From: Jeongeupia wiesaeckerbachi
Lineage (GTDB): Bacteria > Pseudomonadota > Gammaproteobacteria > Burkholderiales > Chitinibacteraceae
Direction: 5' to 3'
Assembly (NCBI RefSeq): GCF_050916355.1
Contig: NZ_CP136946.1
Location: forward strand, 2,232,001 to 2,296,000
Length of the DNA: 64,000 bases
Shown here: piece by piece, positions 33,308 to 41,541 of the stretch
How the letters are laid out: each line of letters begins with the position of its first letter
How positions within the stretch are numbered: the first letter of the stretch is position 1
Notes under the pieces: generated by a model
Seen by the model: only the letters and a program-made list of their open reading frames with translations
Told to the model about the DNA's origin: nothing
Databases searched by the model: none
Made by a program: the position numbers and the translations under genes

Positions 33308-34219
33308 ATGCTCAGGCTGAATCTCGAATCGCTGGAAATCATCGACGCGATCGCGCGCAAGGGCAGCTTTGCCGCCGCGGCCGAAGCGGTGCACCGGGTG
33401 CCGTCGGCGGTCACCTATATGGTCAAGAAGCTGGAGGACGAGCTGGATGTGCAGCTGTTCGACCGCAGCGGCCATCGTGCGCGGCTGACGCCGGCCGGCG
33501 AAACCCTGCTCGAGGAAGGCCGGCACCTGTTGCGTGCGGCCGGCGATCTCGAATGCCGGGTCAAGCGGGTGGCAACCGGCTGGGAAACCGAGCTGAACAT
33601 CGCCATCGACGCGCTGATGCCGATGTCGCTGCTGCACCCGTGGATTGCCGAATTCGATGCACTCGATTCGGGCACGCGGCTGCGTTTTTCGCGCGAAACG
33701 CTCGGCGGTGGCTGGGAGGCATTGGGCGACCACCGCGCCGACATCATCATTGGCACGCCGCTCGAAGGCGCGCACGGCGGCGGTTACGCAACGCATTACC
33801 TGGGTGATTGCGAGTTCATTTTCGCCGTCGCGCCGCAGCATCCGCTCGCCGCTTTGCCCGAACCGCTGAAGCCGATGCAGATTCAGCAACACCGTTCCTG
33901 CGCGATCGCCGACAGCTCGCGGCACCAGTTGCCGCGCACCGTCGGCATCCTGTCGGGGCAGCAGACGCTGACGGTGCCGGATCTGGCCTCCAAGCTCGAT
34001 ATCCAGCTGGCGGGGCTCGGCTGCGGTTACTTGCCGCGCTGCGTTGCGGCACCGTATCTGGCCGATGGCCGACTGGTGCATCTGGCGGTCGAGGAGATCA
34101 AGCCACCGGTCCGGCTGTATGCCGCGTGGCGAACCAGCGGCGCGGGCCGGGCCTTGCGTTGGTGGCTGGATGCGCTGGCGGCGGACGAGCGGATCGGTCG
34201 CTGGCTCGCCGGGCGCTAG
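33308..34219 (+). CDS. LysR family transcriptional regulator
   Basis: 303 residues. The N-terminal helix-turn-helix (about 14-40: GSFAAAAEAVHRVPSAVTYM) and RSGHRARLTPAG wing are followed by an effector domain (ETELNIAIDALMPMSLLHPW). It is divergent from the pirin gene; LysR-pirin pairs of this kind are frequent in proteobacteria and usually respond to electrophiles or aromatic compounds. ATG 33308 is chosen; ATG 33299 three codons earlier is equally possible because neither has a strong ribosome site. Confidence 0.9.
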   Translation: MLRLNLESLEIIDAIARKGSFAAAAEAVHRVPSAVTYMVKKLEDELDVQLFDRSGHRARLTPAGETLLEEGRHLLRAAGDLECRVKRVATGWETELNIAIDALMPMSLLHPWIAEFDALDSGTRLRFSRETLGGGWEALGDHRADIIIGTPLEGAHGGGYATHYLGDCEFIFAVAPQHPLAALPEPLKPMQIQQHRSCAIADSSRHQLPRTVGILSGQQTLTVPDLASKLDIQLAGLGCGYLPRCVAAPYLADGRLVHLAVEEIKPPVRLYAAWRTSGAGRALRWWLDALAADERIGRWLAGR

Positions 34220-34258
34220 TCGGCGGCGGCCTGCGATACAGGCCGCCGGGACGGCGGT

Positions 34259-34714
34259 TCAGTTGCCGGTCTTGGTCTTCTTGGCGACGACGGCGGGCTT
34301 CTTGGCCGAGGTGGTCTTCTGCGGTGCAGATTTGACCGGTGCATCGGTGTCGGCGGCGACGATTTCGAGCGATTGCACCGAAACGCCGATGCAGCTGAGG
34401 GCCCGGTCGATGTCGCCGATCACGCGGACCTTGGTGCGATCGTTGACGGCTTCTTTCGGCCACTGTTCTTCGTCGATATCGACGCCGATGGCGCCGCTCT
34501 TGTCGCGGAACTCGTAGCGATCGCCCTTGAGTTTGCGCAGGATATAGCCTTCGAGGCTGACCGACGTCTTGTCGGGGGCCTGCAGCGCGGCGGCGGCGGT
34601 GTCGATGTCGGTGGCTTCACTGCCGGGGCCGTTGTAGCCGGCCTGCGCCGACGACAGCCAGAACCCGGCCAGCAGGGCCAAACAGACGATGGGGGTGTGC
34701 GTGCCTGTGCTCAT
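34259..34714 (-). CDS. Periplasmic BOF-domain protein (YgiW/YdeI-like)
   Basis: 151 residues. A signal peptide ends near SAQA-GYN. The rest fits the bacterial OB-fold (BOF) family: YNGPGSEATDIDTAAA, VSLEGYILRKLKGDRYEFRDKSGAIGVDID, and VRVIGDIDR. An unusual C-terminal tail rich in Lys, Thr and Ala (TTSAKKPAVVAKKTKTGN) is not typical. E. coli relatives YgiW and YdeI are linked to stress tolerance and bind small ligands or cations. Confidence 0.85.
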   Translation of the reverse strand: MSTGTHTPIVCLALLAGFWLSSAQAGYNGPGSEATDIDTAAAALQAPDKTSVSLEGYILRKLKGDRYEFRDKSGAIGVDIDEEQWPKEAVNDRTKVRVIGDIDRALSCIGVSVQSLEIVAADTDAPVKSAPQKTTSAKKPAVVAKKTKTGN

Positions 34715-34838
34715 GATGACCTCCTGGTCCCATACAGGGCTCGTACGCGCGTGTTTTTCGCTGCACCGTGAAAACTTGTCGCTGGCCCATGTGCTTACAG
34801 TGTAGGCAGCGCCATCGGTCGAGCAGGGGGCCGGAAAA

Positions 34839-34869
34839 GCAAAAACCCGCGGCGGGCGCGGGTTTTTGC
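34839..34869. terminator. Bidirectional terminator
   Basis: GCAAAAACCCGCG-gcggg-CGCGGGTTTTTGC, a symmetric stem with A and T runs. It ends the yceI transcript on the minus strand. Confidence 0.92.
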
Positions 34870-34889
34870 AGGTGGGCAGACAGGCGGTT

Positions 34890-35456
34890 TTATTGCTTGC
34901 CGGCTTCGACCTGGATCGTCAGTTTGACTTCATCACCCACGGCCGGCAGGTAAGCCTTCATGCCGAAATCGCTGCGCTTGAGCACGGCGGTTGCGGCGGC
35001 ACCGCACCAGGCCTTCTTCATCATCGGGTGTTGGCCGCACTTGAAGTCGCTCACGGCCAGCGACAGCGGCTTGGTCACGCCGAGCAGGGTGAAATCACCA
35101 TCGACGGATACCAGCTTGTCGCCGTCGAACTTGAAGGCCTTGGACTTGAACGTCGCGGTCGGGTACTTCTCGACGTTGAAGAAGTCTTCGCCCTTCAGGT
35201 GCTTGTCACGCGCGTCCCAGCCGGTGTCGAGGCTGGCGGTGTCGATGCTGATGTCGACGCTGCCGGTTTTCTTTTCGGCATCCAGCACGATGCTGCCGCT
35301 GGTCTTGTCGAACGTGCCTTGCTGGGTCGAGAAGCCGATGTGGTTGATCGAGAAATGCGCCGCGGTGTGCGACGGATCGATCGCATAGGTTTCCGGCGCG
35401 GCGAAAGCAGCCGAGGCAACGGTGGCGAGGGCAGCGGCGAGGATCAATTTTTTCAT
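34890..35456 (-). CDS. YceI family periplasmic protein
   Basis: 188 residues. A signal peptide (MKKLILAAALATVASAAFA) leads a lipocalin-like YceI barrel: YAIDPSHTAAHFSINHIGFS, DISIDTASLDTGWDARDKHL and FFNVEKYPTATFKSK are hallmark segments. The family binds isoprenoid chains such as ubiquinone-8. Two cysteines in KCGQHP and AWCGAA may pair in the periplasm. Downstream of a cupin gene, a second yceI gene and a cytochrome b561 gene on the same strand. Confidence 0.92.
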   Translation of the reverse strand: MKKLILAAALATVASAAFAAPETYAIDPSHTAAHFSINHIGFSTQQGTFDKTSGSIVLDAEKKTGSVDISIDTASLDTGWDARDKHLKGEDFFNVEKYPTATFKSKAFKFDGDKLVSVDGDFTLLGVTKPLSLAVSDFKCGQHPMMKKAWCGAAATAVLKRSDFGMKAYLPAVGDEVKLTIQVEAGKQ

Positions 35457-35473
35457 GGGTATTTACTCCAGGG

Positions 35474-35803
35474 TCAATCGACGATGAAAAGGGTGGCACC
35501 GGTCCGGGTGGACGAGCGGTGCGGTTCGGCGTTGTCGGCCACCTGGTAGCTCATGCCGGGCAGGAGCGTGTAGCGGCGGCCGTCGGCGAGTTCGGTGTCG
35601 AGCTCGCCGGCGAGGCACAGCAGGATGTGGCCCTTGCTGCACCAGTGATCGGCCAGATAGCCCGGCGTATAGCTGACGCGGCGCACGCGGACGTTGCCGA
35701 ACTGGCGCGTACGCCAGCGGGCCTCGCCGGCAGCGCCCGGGTGCACGGTTTCTTCGACCGTGTCCCAGTCGGTAATGCCGAAGGCGATCTGGTCCAGCTG
35801 CAT
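35474..35803 (-). CDS. DHCW-motif cupin-fold protein
   Basis: 109 residues of a small cupin. The inverted family hallmark is seen as LADHWCSKGHILLCLAGEL, with His and Cys at the site where cupins hold a metal, and GMSYQVADNAEPHRSS in the second cupin motif. Function of the DHCW family is not known. It lies between two yceI genes with 2-18 base gaps, so it is translated from the same message and probably serves the same pathway. Confidence 0.87.
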   Translation of the reverse strand: MQLDQIAFGITDWDTVEETVHPGAAGEARWRTRQFGNVRVRRVSYTPGYLADHWCSKGHILLCLAGELDTELADGRRYTLLPGMSYQVADNAEPHRSSTRTGATLFIVD

Positions 35804-35805
35804 GC

Positions 35806-36375
35806 TTACTTGCCGGCCTTGCCGTTCAGTACGAAGCGGTACTTGACCAGCACTTCGTCGGCCACCGCGCCGGTGTCGGCCCAGTCGCCGTCGCCGAGCT
35901 TGTACTGCAGGCGCAGCAGCGGGAAGCTACCGTCGAGCTGCAGGTCGGCACCGTTTTGCTTGGCGGTGAAGGTCGAGACGACGTCGCGGCTCACGCCCTT
36001 GATCGTGAGCGGGCCACGCGCTTCGAACTTGCCGTTGCCGAGCGACTTGACGCTCTTGGCGGTGAACGTCGCCTTCGGGGTGGCGGCGGTGTTGAACCAG
36101 GCTTTCTTCTTGGCCTCGCTATCGCCATCGGGGCTGCCGGTGTCGATGCTGGTCAGGTCGACGCTGAATTCGGCCTTGGTCGCTTCGGGCTTGGCCGGAT
36201 CGAAGTCGACGTTGGCGGCGAAGCGCTTGAAGCTGCCGTCGGCCGGCGTGTTCATCTGCTTGAAGGTGAAGCCGATCTGGCTCTTGCCGGCGTTCAGCGT
36301 CTGCGCGGCCTGGGCCGGGATGATCGCGGCGGCGGCCAGCGTCGCGGCGATCAGCGTGGTACGAAAACGGGTCAT
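35806..36375 (-). CDS. YceI family periplasmic protein, second copy
   Basis: 189 residues: signal peptide ending near PAQA-AQT, then the YceI barrel (LNAGKSQIGFTFKQMNTPADGSF, DVDFDPAKPE-type loop, DLTSIDTGSPDGDSEAKKKAWF). It is clearly different from the neighbouring copy and lacks its HTAAHF motif, so it may bind another ligand. ATG 36375 is taken because it starts the signal peptide and has GAGGAGAAC upstream; the longer frame reads through an inverted-repeat element. Confidence 0.9.
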   Translation of the reverse strand: MTRFRTTLIAATLAAAAIIPAQAAQTLNAGKSQIGFTFKQMNTPADGSFKRFAANVDFDPAKPEATKAEFSVDLTSIDTGSPDGDSEAKKKAWFNTAATPKATFTAKSVKSLGNGKFEARGPLTIKGVSRDVVSTFTAKQNGADLQLDGSFPLLRLQYKLGDGDWADTGAVADEVLVKYRFVLNGKAGK

Positions 36376-36387
36376 CGTGTTCTCCTC

Positions 36388-36499
36388 AGAGCGGTTAACA
36401 AAATCCTGCTGGCTGCGTTGTGCTTGCCGTACTTGTTTGTACTGTCTGCGCTTCGCACGCCTTGCCAGCACCGCGATGCTGGATTTTGTTAACCGCTCT
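36388..36499. repeat. 112-bp element with perfect 19-base terminal inverted repeats
   Basis: AGAGCGGTTAACAAAATCC (36388-36406) is repeated inverted at 36481-36499 without mismatch. The interior is also partly self-complementary (GTAC..GTAC and TGCTGG..CCAGCA). It codes for nothing and lies in the leader between the cytochrome b561 gene and the second yceI gene. The form is that of a small non-coding repeat (MITE- or REP-like). I found only this copy in the window. Confidence 0.7.
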
Positions 36500-36523
36500 T
36501 CACTGGTTTAGAAAAGGGGCGGA

Positions 36524-37072
36524 TCAGCGGCCCCAGGGCAACATGCGCGACAGCGTTGCGTCGCGATCGATCAGGTGATGCTTGATGGCCGCTGCGGCAT
36601 GCAGCACGACGGCAGCCAGCAACGTATAGCCGACGTAGTAGTGAATCGTCGCCAGCGTCTCGCCGAGCGCTTCATTCTTGCCGACAAGATCGGGCAGCGG
36701 CCATTCGCCGAACAGCACGACCGAATAGCCCTTGGCCGAGCTCATCAGCCAGCCGATACAGGGCAGGGCGAACATCAGCAGATAAAGCAGGTGATGAATG
36801 CCGGTGGCCGCCTTGAGCTGCCAGGCCGGCTGGTTCGGCAATGGCGCAGGGGCGCCGCGACCGAGCCGCCATGCCAGCCGCAGGATCAGCAGGAACATCA
36901 CGCTGATGCCGGCCCACTTGTGCCAGGCAATGACCTGGAACTTGAGCTTGAACGTGTGCGGGCCGAGTTCGAGGCTGTTGAAGTACCAGATCAGACCAAA
37001 GGCCGAGAAGATCAGCAGCGCCATCAGCCAGTGCAGCGACATCTGCAGCGGGTCGTAACGGTCTCGGGACAT
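36524..37072 (-). CDS. Cytochrome b561
   Basis: 182 residues and four membrane helices. Histidines that ligate the two b hemes are seen in LHWLMALL (His14), AWHKWAG, TIHYYVGY and VLHAAAAIKHH. In E. coli the yceJ (b561) gene stands directly before yceI; the same pairing here, on one strand, suggests a membrane quinol-linked electron path that works with YceI proteins. ATG 37072 has a GGATTCCTC-type weak ribosome site. Confidence 0.92.
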   Translation of the reverse strand: MSRDRYDPLQMSLHWLMALLIFSAFGLIWYFNSLELGPHTFKLKFQVIAWHKWAGISVMFLLILRLAWRLGRGAPAPLPNQPAWQLKAATGIHHLLYLLMFALPCIGWLMSSAKGYSVVLFGEWPLPDLVGKNEALGETLATIHYYVGYTLLAAVVLHAAAAIKHHLIDRDATLSRMLPWGR

Positions 37073-37348
37073 GAGGAATCCTTATTCAGATTTATTGACC
37101 TGCAGCAAATAGTATTGCCGTAGGCTTATCGAGAGATAGCTAAAAATATGCAACTGGTGGTTCGAAAAAACAGAACAAGATGATGCTCGTCGTCGCCACA
37201 ATGTAGCGCCGGGCTTCGAATCATGTCGAGTGCTTACAATAGTCAAAAGGCGATCTCTTGCCGCAACAGGTAGAATCCCCTACCGGGATGTTTGGCATAT
37301 ATTGCAGCGCGCCATACCGGCGCGAGGCCTTTCAGGAATCTACTGGGC

Positions 37349-38014
37349 ATGAAAGACATCGAAAAGTTCATCGGCGGTTTCCGCCGCTTCCAGCACAAGT
37401 ACTTCGGCGAAGACACCAAGCTCTTCGAAAGCCTCAAGCGTCGGCAGAAGCCCAAGACCTTGCTGATCGGCTGTTCCGATTCGCGCGTCGATCCGGCGAT
37501 CCTGACCGATTGCGACCCGGGCGACCTGTTCGTCGTGCGCAACGTCGCCAATCTGGTGCCACCGTTCGAAACCGGCGGCCAGTATCACGGCGTGTCGGCG
37601 GCGATCGAATACGCGGTCAGGAGCCTCAAGGTGCGGCAGATCGTGGTCATGGGGCATTCGGCCTGCGGCGGTATCGGTGCGCTGATGGCCGGCGCGGATG
37701 CGTCGAGCGAAACCGACTTCATCGGCCCTTGGGTACGCATTGCCGACCCGGCCCGTCAGCAGGTGCTGGCCGAGCTTGAGCACAAGAGCCCGGAAGCCCA
37801 GGTGCGTGCGTGCGAGCTGGCGGCCATCATCGTCTCGCTCGACAACCTGATGTCGTTCCCCTTCGTGTCCGAGCGCGTCCAAGCCGGCGAGCTGGCGCTG
37901 ATCGGCTGGTACTTCGATATCCAGCAAGGCGCGCTGTACCAGTTCGATCCCGAGCAGAACGTGTTCGCCGCCGTGGTCGAAGCACCGGAAACCAACGGCA
38001 CCGCCGCCCCCTGA
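37349..38014 (+). CDS. Beta-class carbonic anhydrase
   Basis: 221 residues. Zinc ligands are visible: Cys42 in GCSDSR, with Asp44 and Arg46 forming the dyad, and His103 and Cys106 in GHSACGG. The enzyme interconverts carbon dioxide and bicarbonate in the cytoplasm and supplies bicarbonate for carboxylation. ATG 37349 matches the normal start; the longer frame adds 19 unlikely residues. It is monocistronic and ended by a strong terminator. Confidence 0.95.
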   Translation: MKDIEKFIGGFRRFQHKYFGEDTKLFESLKRRQKPKTLLIGCSDSRVDPAILTDCDPGDLFVVRNVANLVPPFETGGQYHGVSAAIEYAVRSLKVRQIVVMGHSACGGIGALMAGADASSETDFIGPWVRIADPARQQVLAELEHKSPEAQVRACELAAIIVSLDNLMSFPFVSERVQAGELALIGWYFDIQQGALYQFDPEQNVFAAVVEAPETNGTAAP

Positions 38015-38052
38015 TCCGGACGGTCGCGGCGCCTGCTGCGCCGTGCACCTGG

Positions 38053-38098
38053 AACCCATCCAAGTAGACGTCACCGTCTTACTGGATGGGTTTTTTTT
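38053..38098 (+). terminator. Terminator of the carbonic anhydrase gene
   Basis: ACCCATCCA and TGGATGGGT pair around an inner GACG-CGTC hairpin and are followed by eight T. Confidence 0.93.
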
Positions 38099-38149
38099 CG
38101 TCCTACTGAGCCTGTGCGGCGTCATGCAGGCCTCGCCGCGATCAGGCCC

Positions 38150-38530
38150 AGCCTCACCGACCGGTAAGCTCAGCGGCGTGTGTACGGTCACGCCGAGCCC
38201 CGCTGGACGATGCACTGGTTGCTTCGTCCGCTCGCAGTCGTCCAGCCATACGCAGCTCAAGCTGCAACGCCACCTTGTAGCGAAACAGCAAAGCTTGATT
38301 CGACATCGACGCCGGTGTGTCGCGCTCGATGGCCAGATCGATCAGAAAACACACAGCCTCATTCTTCCTCCTATTCCATCGAGCAGCATGAAAAATTAAA
38401 CTTGAAGAAATTATTTGCAAATAAAATGTAAGTATTTATGGTGTACAGATCTGTAGTGCCGGTAGCGCAGTTCCTCCCGCACCTGGACCAGCAGCCGCGG
38501 ACGTGGTGCGGCTCCGGTATTCGGCGTCAC
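38150..38530 (-). pseudogene. Eroded integron integrase (intI) remnant
   Basis: No intact frame exists, but the minus strand read in pieces recovers the N-terminal half of an integron-type tyrosine recombinase. From 38530: TPNTGAAPRPRLLVQVREEL, then RYRHYRSVHHKYLHF, like the (L-x-Q-V-R-x-x-x-R-x-x-HYSxRTEQAYxxW) start of IntI; an in-frame stop follows near 38414. Downstream, EAVCFLIDLAIERDTPASMS and NQALLFRYKVALQLEL match the EAFLxxLAxxRxVxxSTxNQALxALLFLYxxVLxxxLP segment. After a frameshift near 38215, VWLDDCERTKQPV matches the WLDxxxRAKxP that comes next. The catalytic C-terminal half is gone. The alignment is from family memory and needs a profile search. Confidence 0.65.
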
Positions 38531-38626
38531 CAAAGTGGTGGTGGCGCGGACCCCTTGCTCGTATGACCAGCAGCGAAGCTCGGTCGCAATGCACCGAATC
38601 TGACCCCCACCTACAAAGTGATCAAC

Positions 38627-39649
38627 ATGACAGACAAGCCGATCTTAATCACCGGGCTCTCGGGATTCATCGCGAAGCAATGTGCTCTGGAGTTGCTCAA
38701 GCATGGCTACAGTGTGCGAGGCACCGTGCGCCGCATGGCAAAGGCAGACGAAGCGCGAGCGACGCTGGCCAAGTATTGCGACACGACGAAGTTGACTGCT
38801 GTCGAGGCTGATCTGCTTTCTGATGCAGGCTGGGCCGATGCCATGGAAGGCGTTGGCGGTGTGCTCCACGTGGCGTCGCCGTTTCCGACCGGCGAGCCGA
38901 AGGACCCGGACGAACTGCTGCGGCCGGCAGTGGATGGCACGCTTCGCGTGTTGCGTGCGGCGGTGGCTGCGGGCGTTCCTCGCGTAGTCCAGACGTCCTC
39001 CATGGTGGCGGTTATAGGCGGCCATCAGCACAAAAGAACCAAACCCTTTGACGAGGACGATTGGACCGATGCTGACGCGCCAGGCATCACTGCGTATTAC
39101 CGCTCCAAGACGCTTGCCGAGAAAGCGGCACGCGACTTCGTCAGCACCACCGGCACAAGCCTGCACTTCTCGACGGTCAACCCCGGCTTCGTACTAGGTC
39201 CAGTCCTCGACAATGACATCGGCACGTCGGCCGAGGTCATCCAGATGCTTCTGCGTGGGAAATATCCTGGGACGCCGCGCATCCACTTCGCCGTCGTTGA
39301 TGTTCGTGACGTCGCCAAGATGCACAGGCTGGCGCTGGAGTCGGCCGAGCCCAGCGGTGGCCGGTATGTCGCCGTATCGGAGGCCCTCCGCTTCCTCGAT
39401 ATTGCGCTGCCGATTCGGCGCGAGCTTGGTCGCGCCGCGCGCAAGGTACCAAGCCGCGAGTTGCCCGATTTCTTGATTCGCCTGATTGCCCTGTTCGACC
39501 CTACCGCACGAACAATTCTTCCCGATCTCGGCTTCAAGTTTCGAGTCGACAACTCGCGTACGCGTCGTGCCTTGAAGATGGAGTTCATTCCGGTCGCCGA
39601 GTCTGCGCCCGCCATGGCGTCGAGTCTGATTCAACTGTCCCTGGTCTAG
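38627..39649 (+). CDS. NAD(P)-dependent epimerase/dehydratase family reductase
   Basis: 340 residues of the extended SDR fold: cofactor loop ITGLSGFIAKQ (GxxGxxA form), VADLL-like Asp-containing VEADLL, TSSM, then Y-x3-K in YYRSKTLAEKA and NPGFVLGP. It resembles dihydroflavonol-4-reductase-like and aldehyde/ketone reductases; the substrate is unknown. ATG 38627 is preferred; a GTG three codons upstream is possible. The gene starts about 95 bases to the right of, and divergent from, the integrase remnant, where the first cassette of an integron would lie, but no attC site was seen after it. Confidence 0.87.
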   Translation: MTDKPILITGLSGFIAKQCALELLKHGYSVRGTVRRMAKADEARATLAKYCDTTKLTAVEADLLSDAGWADAMEGVGGVLHVASPFPTGEPKDPDELLRPAVDGTLRVLRAAVAAGVPRVVQTSSMVAVIGGHQHKRTKPFDEDDWTDADAPGITAYYRSKTLAEKAARDFVSTTGTSLHFSTVNPGFVLGPVLDNDIGTSAEVIQMLLRGKYPGTPRIHFAVVDVRDVAKMHRLALESAEPSGGRYVAVSEALRFLDIALPIRRELGRAARKVPSRELPDFLIRLIALFDPTARTILPDLGFKFRVDNSRTRRALKMEFIPVAESAPAMASSLIQLSLV

Positions 39650-40061
39650 GAAAAAGCCAGCATCAGTGACGCCTAACCCCTCTCGCCAGCGGCAGGCCGG
39701 TGGTCCGCGGGACATTTTCGCCGCCCGGGCGTTGGCGTCCTGCCGCTATCGCCTGCTTGGCTCGCACCACAAGCGTTTCCCTATCCTTCGTCGCAAAGTA
39801 CGTGTCGGCGAATGGCATCACCATCACTTGCATGCACATGAAGGTGAAGGACCGCAGCACGGCAAGTGCTCATATTGGGCGGTTTGAGCCCGGACGCTGA
39901 TCATGGGGGCTTGAAGCACGCGCCGGGCATCAGTCCGCTGACGTCGTGATCACGGTCACCGAGTCGGCCACTGGTCGTTCGGTTGCTGCCGCATGGCGCC
40001 GATCGTGCCGCTGGCTGCGGGCGTTTCAACGCCTGATGCGCGCTAGGTGGCCGGCAAGCTG
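39650..40061. other. Intergenic stretch without a recognisable gene
   Basis: Short open frames on both strands have no family features. One GCCTAAC box (39670-39676) resembles the left half of an attC site but has no matching right core. Confidence 0.5.
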
Positions 40062-40523
40062 CTATTGCGCAGGTGGGCGGTAGGCCTCAATTGCCGCAGC
40101 CAGATCGCGTTCTTCCTCGCAGCTGCCGCACAGCGTCTTCAACTGCTCGAGCAGCGCTTGCGCCTTGTCGGGCTGGCCGGCTTGCAGCCATGCCTCGCCG
40201 AGGTATTCGTGTGCGCCGAGATGGCGCGGGTTCAGTCGCAGCGCTTCGTCATAGGCGGAAAAGGCCTGCTGCAGATTGCCGCGTTTGCGCTCGCAGTAGC
40301 CGGTCCAGTTCCACAGGTCGGCGTTGTGCGGGTCACGCTGTCGGGCCGCGTCGAGCACCTGCAGGGCCTGATCCCATTGCTGCAGGTCGATCGACCGGCG
40401 CGCGCTGGCAATGGCCCTGGTCGTGTCGCTGTCGGCGCTGCTTCTGGCCGGTGCGCCGCCGCCTGCTGCCAGGGCCGGCCCGGCCAGGGTGAGGCCCGCT
40501 ATCAAGCAGAGTGTCCGCCACAT
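40062..40523 (-). CDS. Periplasmic TPR-repeat protein
   Basis: 153 residues. A signal peptide (MWRTLCLIAGLTLAGPALA) is followed by two to three tetratricopeptide repeats: DLQQWDQALQVLDAARQRDP, DLWNWTGYCERKRGNLQQAF and GAHEYLGEAWLQAGQPDKAQ. Two cysteines near the end (TLCGSCEEER) form a CXXC pair. Such small TPR proteins act as periplasmic adaptors; no partner can be named here. ATG 40523 begins the signal peptide. Confidence 0.85.
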   Translation of the reverse strand: MWRTLCLIAGLTLAGPALAAGGGAPARSSADSDTTRAIASARRSIDLQQWDQALQVLDAARQRDPHNADLWNWTGYCERKRGNLQQAFSAYDEALRLNPRHLGAHEYLGEAWLQAGQPDKAQALLEQLKTLCGSCEEERDLAAAIEAYRPPAQ

Positions 40524-40616
40524 GGGTTTGCTCCAGACCGTTATATTAGTCCTGAGCATGACAAAACGCGCCGGCAGCGGGGCTGCGGGCGCGTTGTTGG
40601 CGGGATGGGCGGTGCT

Positions 40617-41417
40617 TTACTGGTCGAACTTGAACAGTTCGCGCAGCTTCAACGCGACCGCGGCGTCGGTATTGAGGCCGATCTGCGGTACCTCGGGCAG
40701 CAGCGCGACCAGCTTGGCGTTGGCGTTGGCCATCATGAACGGGTGACCGGCGGTGCCGAGCATGTCCAGGTCGTTCAGGCCGTCGCCGAAGGCCACGCAA
40801 TGCGCCATCGGCAGTTGCAGCGAATCGAGCACCACCTGCAGCGCATGACCCTTGGAGACCGTCGGCGCCATGATTTCCAGGCAGTCCGGCAACGAGTAGG
40901 TGATGTAGAGGCCGTGGCCAAAGCGCTCGTACAGTCTGGCTTCGATCTTGGCCAGATGCGCCGGCTCGGCGATGTACAGCACCTTGGCAACACCTTCGCC
41001 GCTGTGCTTGGGCAGATCGTCGACCCGGTAGGTAAAGCCGGAATCCTTGTGCATGTCCATGAGCCGTTCATTCGGCGCACCGATCAGCCACTCTTCGTCG
41101 AGATAGAGATTGACCGACGCGCCCTCGCTGAACTCGGGCTGCATCATCTCGCGGACGATCGCCGGCGCGATGTTCCTGGCGTACATCAGTTGGTTGTCCG
41201 GATCATGGATGCGCGCGCCGTTCGACGTGATCAGGTGCGCACGAATGCCGAGCGCCGCACGGATACCGCGCACATCGCAGTAGTGGCGACCGGTGGCGAT
41301 GATCAACGGGATGCCGCGCGCCTGCAGTGTTTGCAGCGTCTGGGCGGTGAAGGCCGAGGCGGTATGGTCGCCGTCGAGCAGCGTACCGTCGAGGTCGGAG
41401 GCAATAACCTGATACAT
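40617..41417 (-). CDS. Cof-type HAD-family sugar/nucleotide phosphatase
   Basis: 266 residues of the HAD IIB (Cof) class. Motif I is DLDGTLLDGD with Asp8 and Asp10, motif II is in IIATGRHY, motif III Lys is in TVSKGHALQ and motif IV is FGDGLNDLDML. The cap lies between motifs II and III. Relatives (YbjI, YigL, YidA) dephosphorylate sugar phosphates, FMN or pyridoxal phosphate. Monocistronic on the minus strand; upstream of the TPR gene. Confidence 0.92.
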   Translation of the reverse strand: MYQVIASDLDGTLLDGDHTASAFTAQTLQTLQARGIPLIIATGRHYCDVRGIRAALGIRAHLITSNGARIHDPDNQLMYARNIAPAIVREMMQPEFSEGASVNLYLDEEWLIGAPNERLMDMHKDSGFTYRVDDLPKHSGEGVAKVLYIAEPAHLAKIEARLYERFGHGLYITYSLPDCLEIMAPTVSKGHALQVVLDSLQLPMAHCVAFGDGLNDLDMLGTAGHPFMMANANAKLVALLPEVPQIGLNTDAAVALKLRELFKFDQ

Positions 41418-41541
41418 GGGGACTCCGGGCAGAGGGATCCGCTTATTCTACGGCCCCGCACTCTGGATGAGCAGTCAAAAATGCCGCTGGCTTGCCGTCT
41501 TGGCTAGCGGGTTTCCCCGATGTGCGACCGCGGGATTGCGC

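Noticed and set aside
39670..39735. An attC site after the SDR gene
   Set aside because: GCCTAAC is a good left box, but the right side offers only GTTGGCG, which does not fit GTTRRRY.
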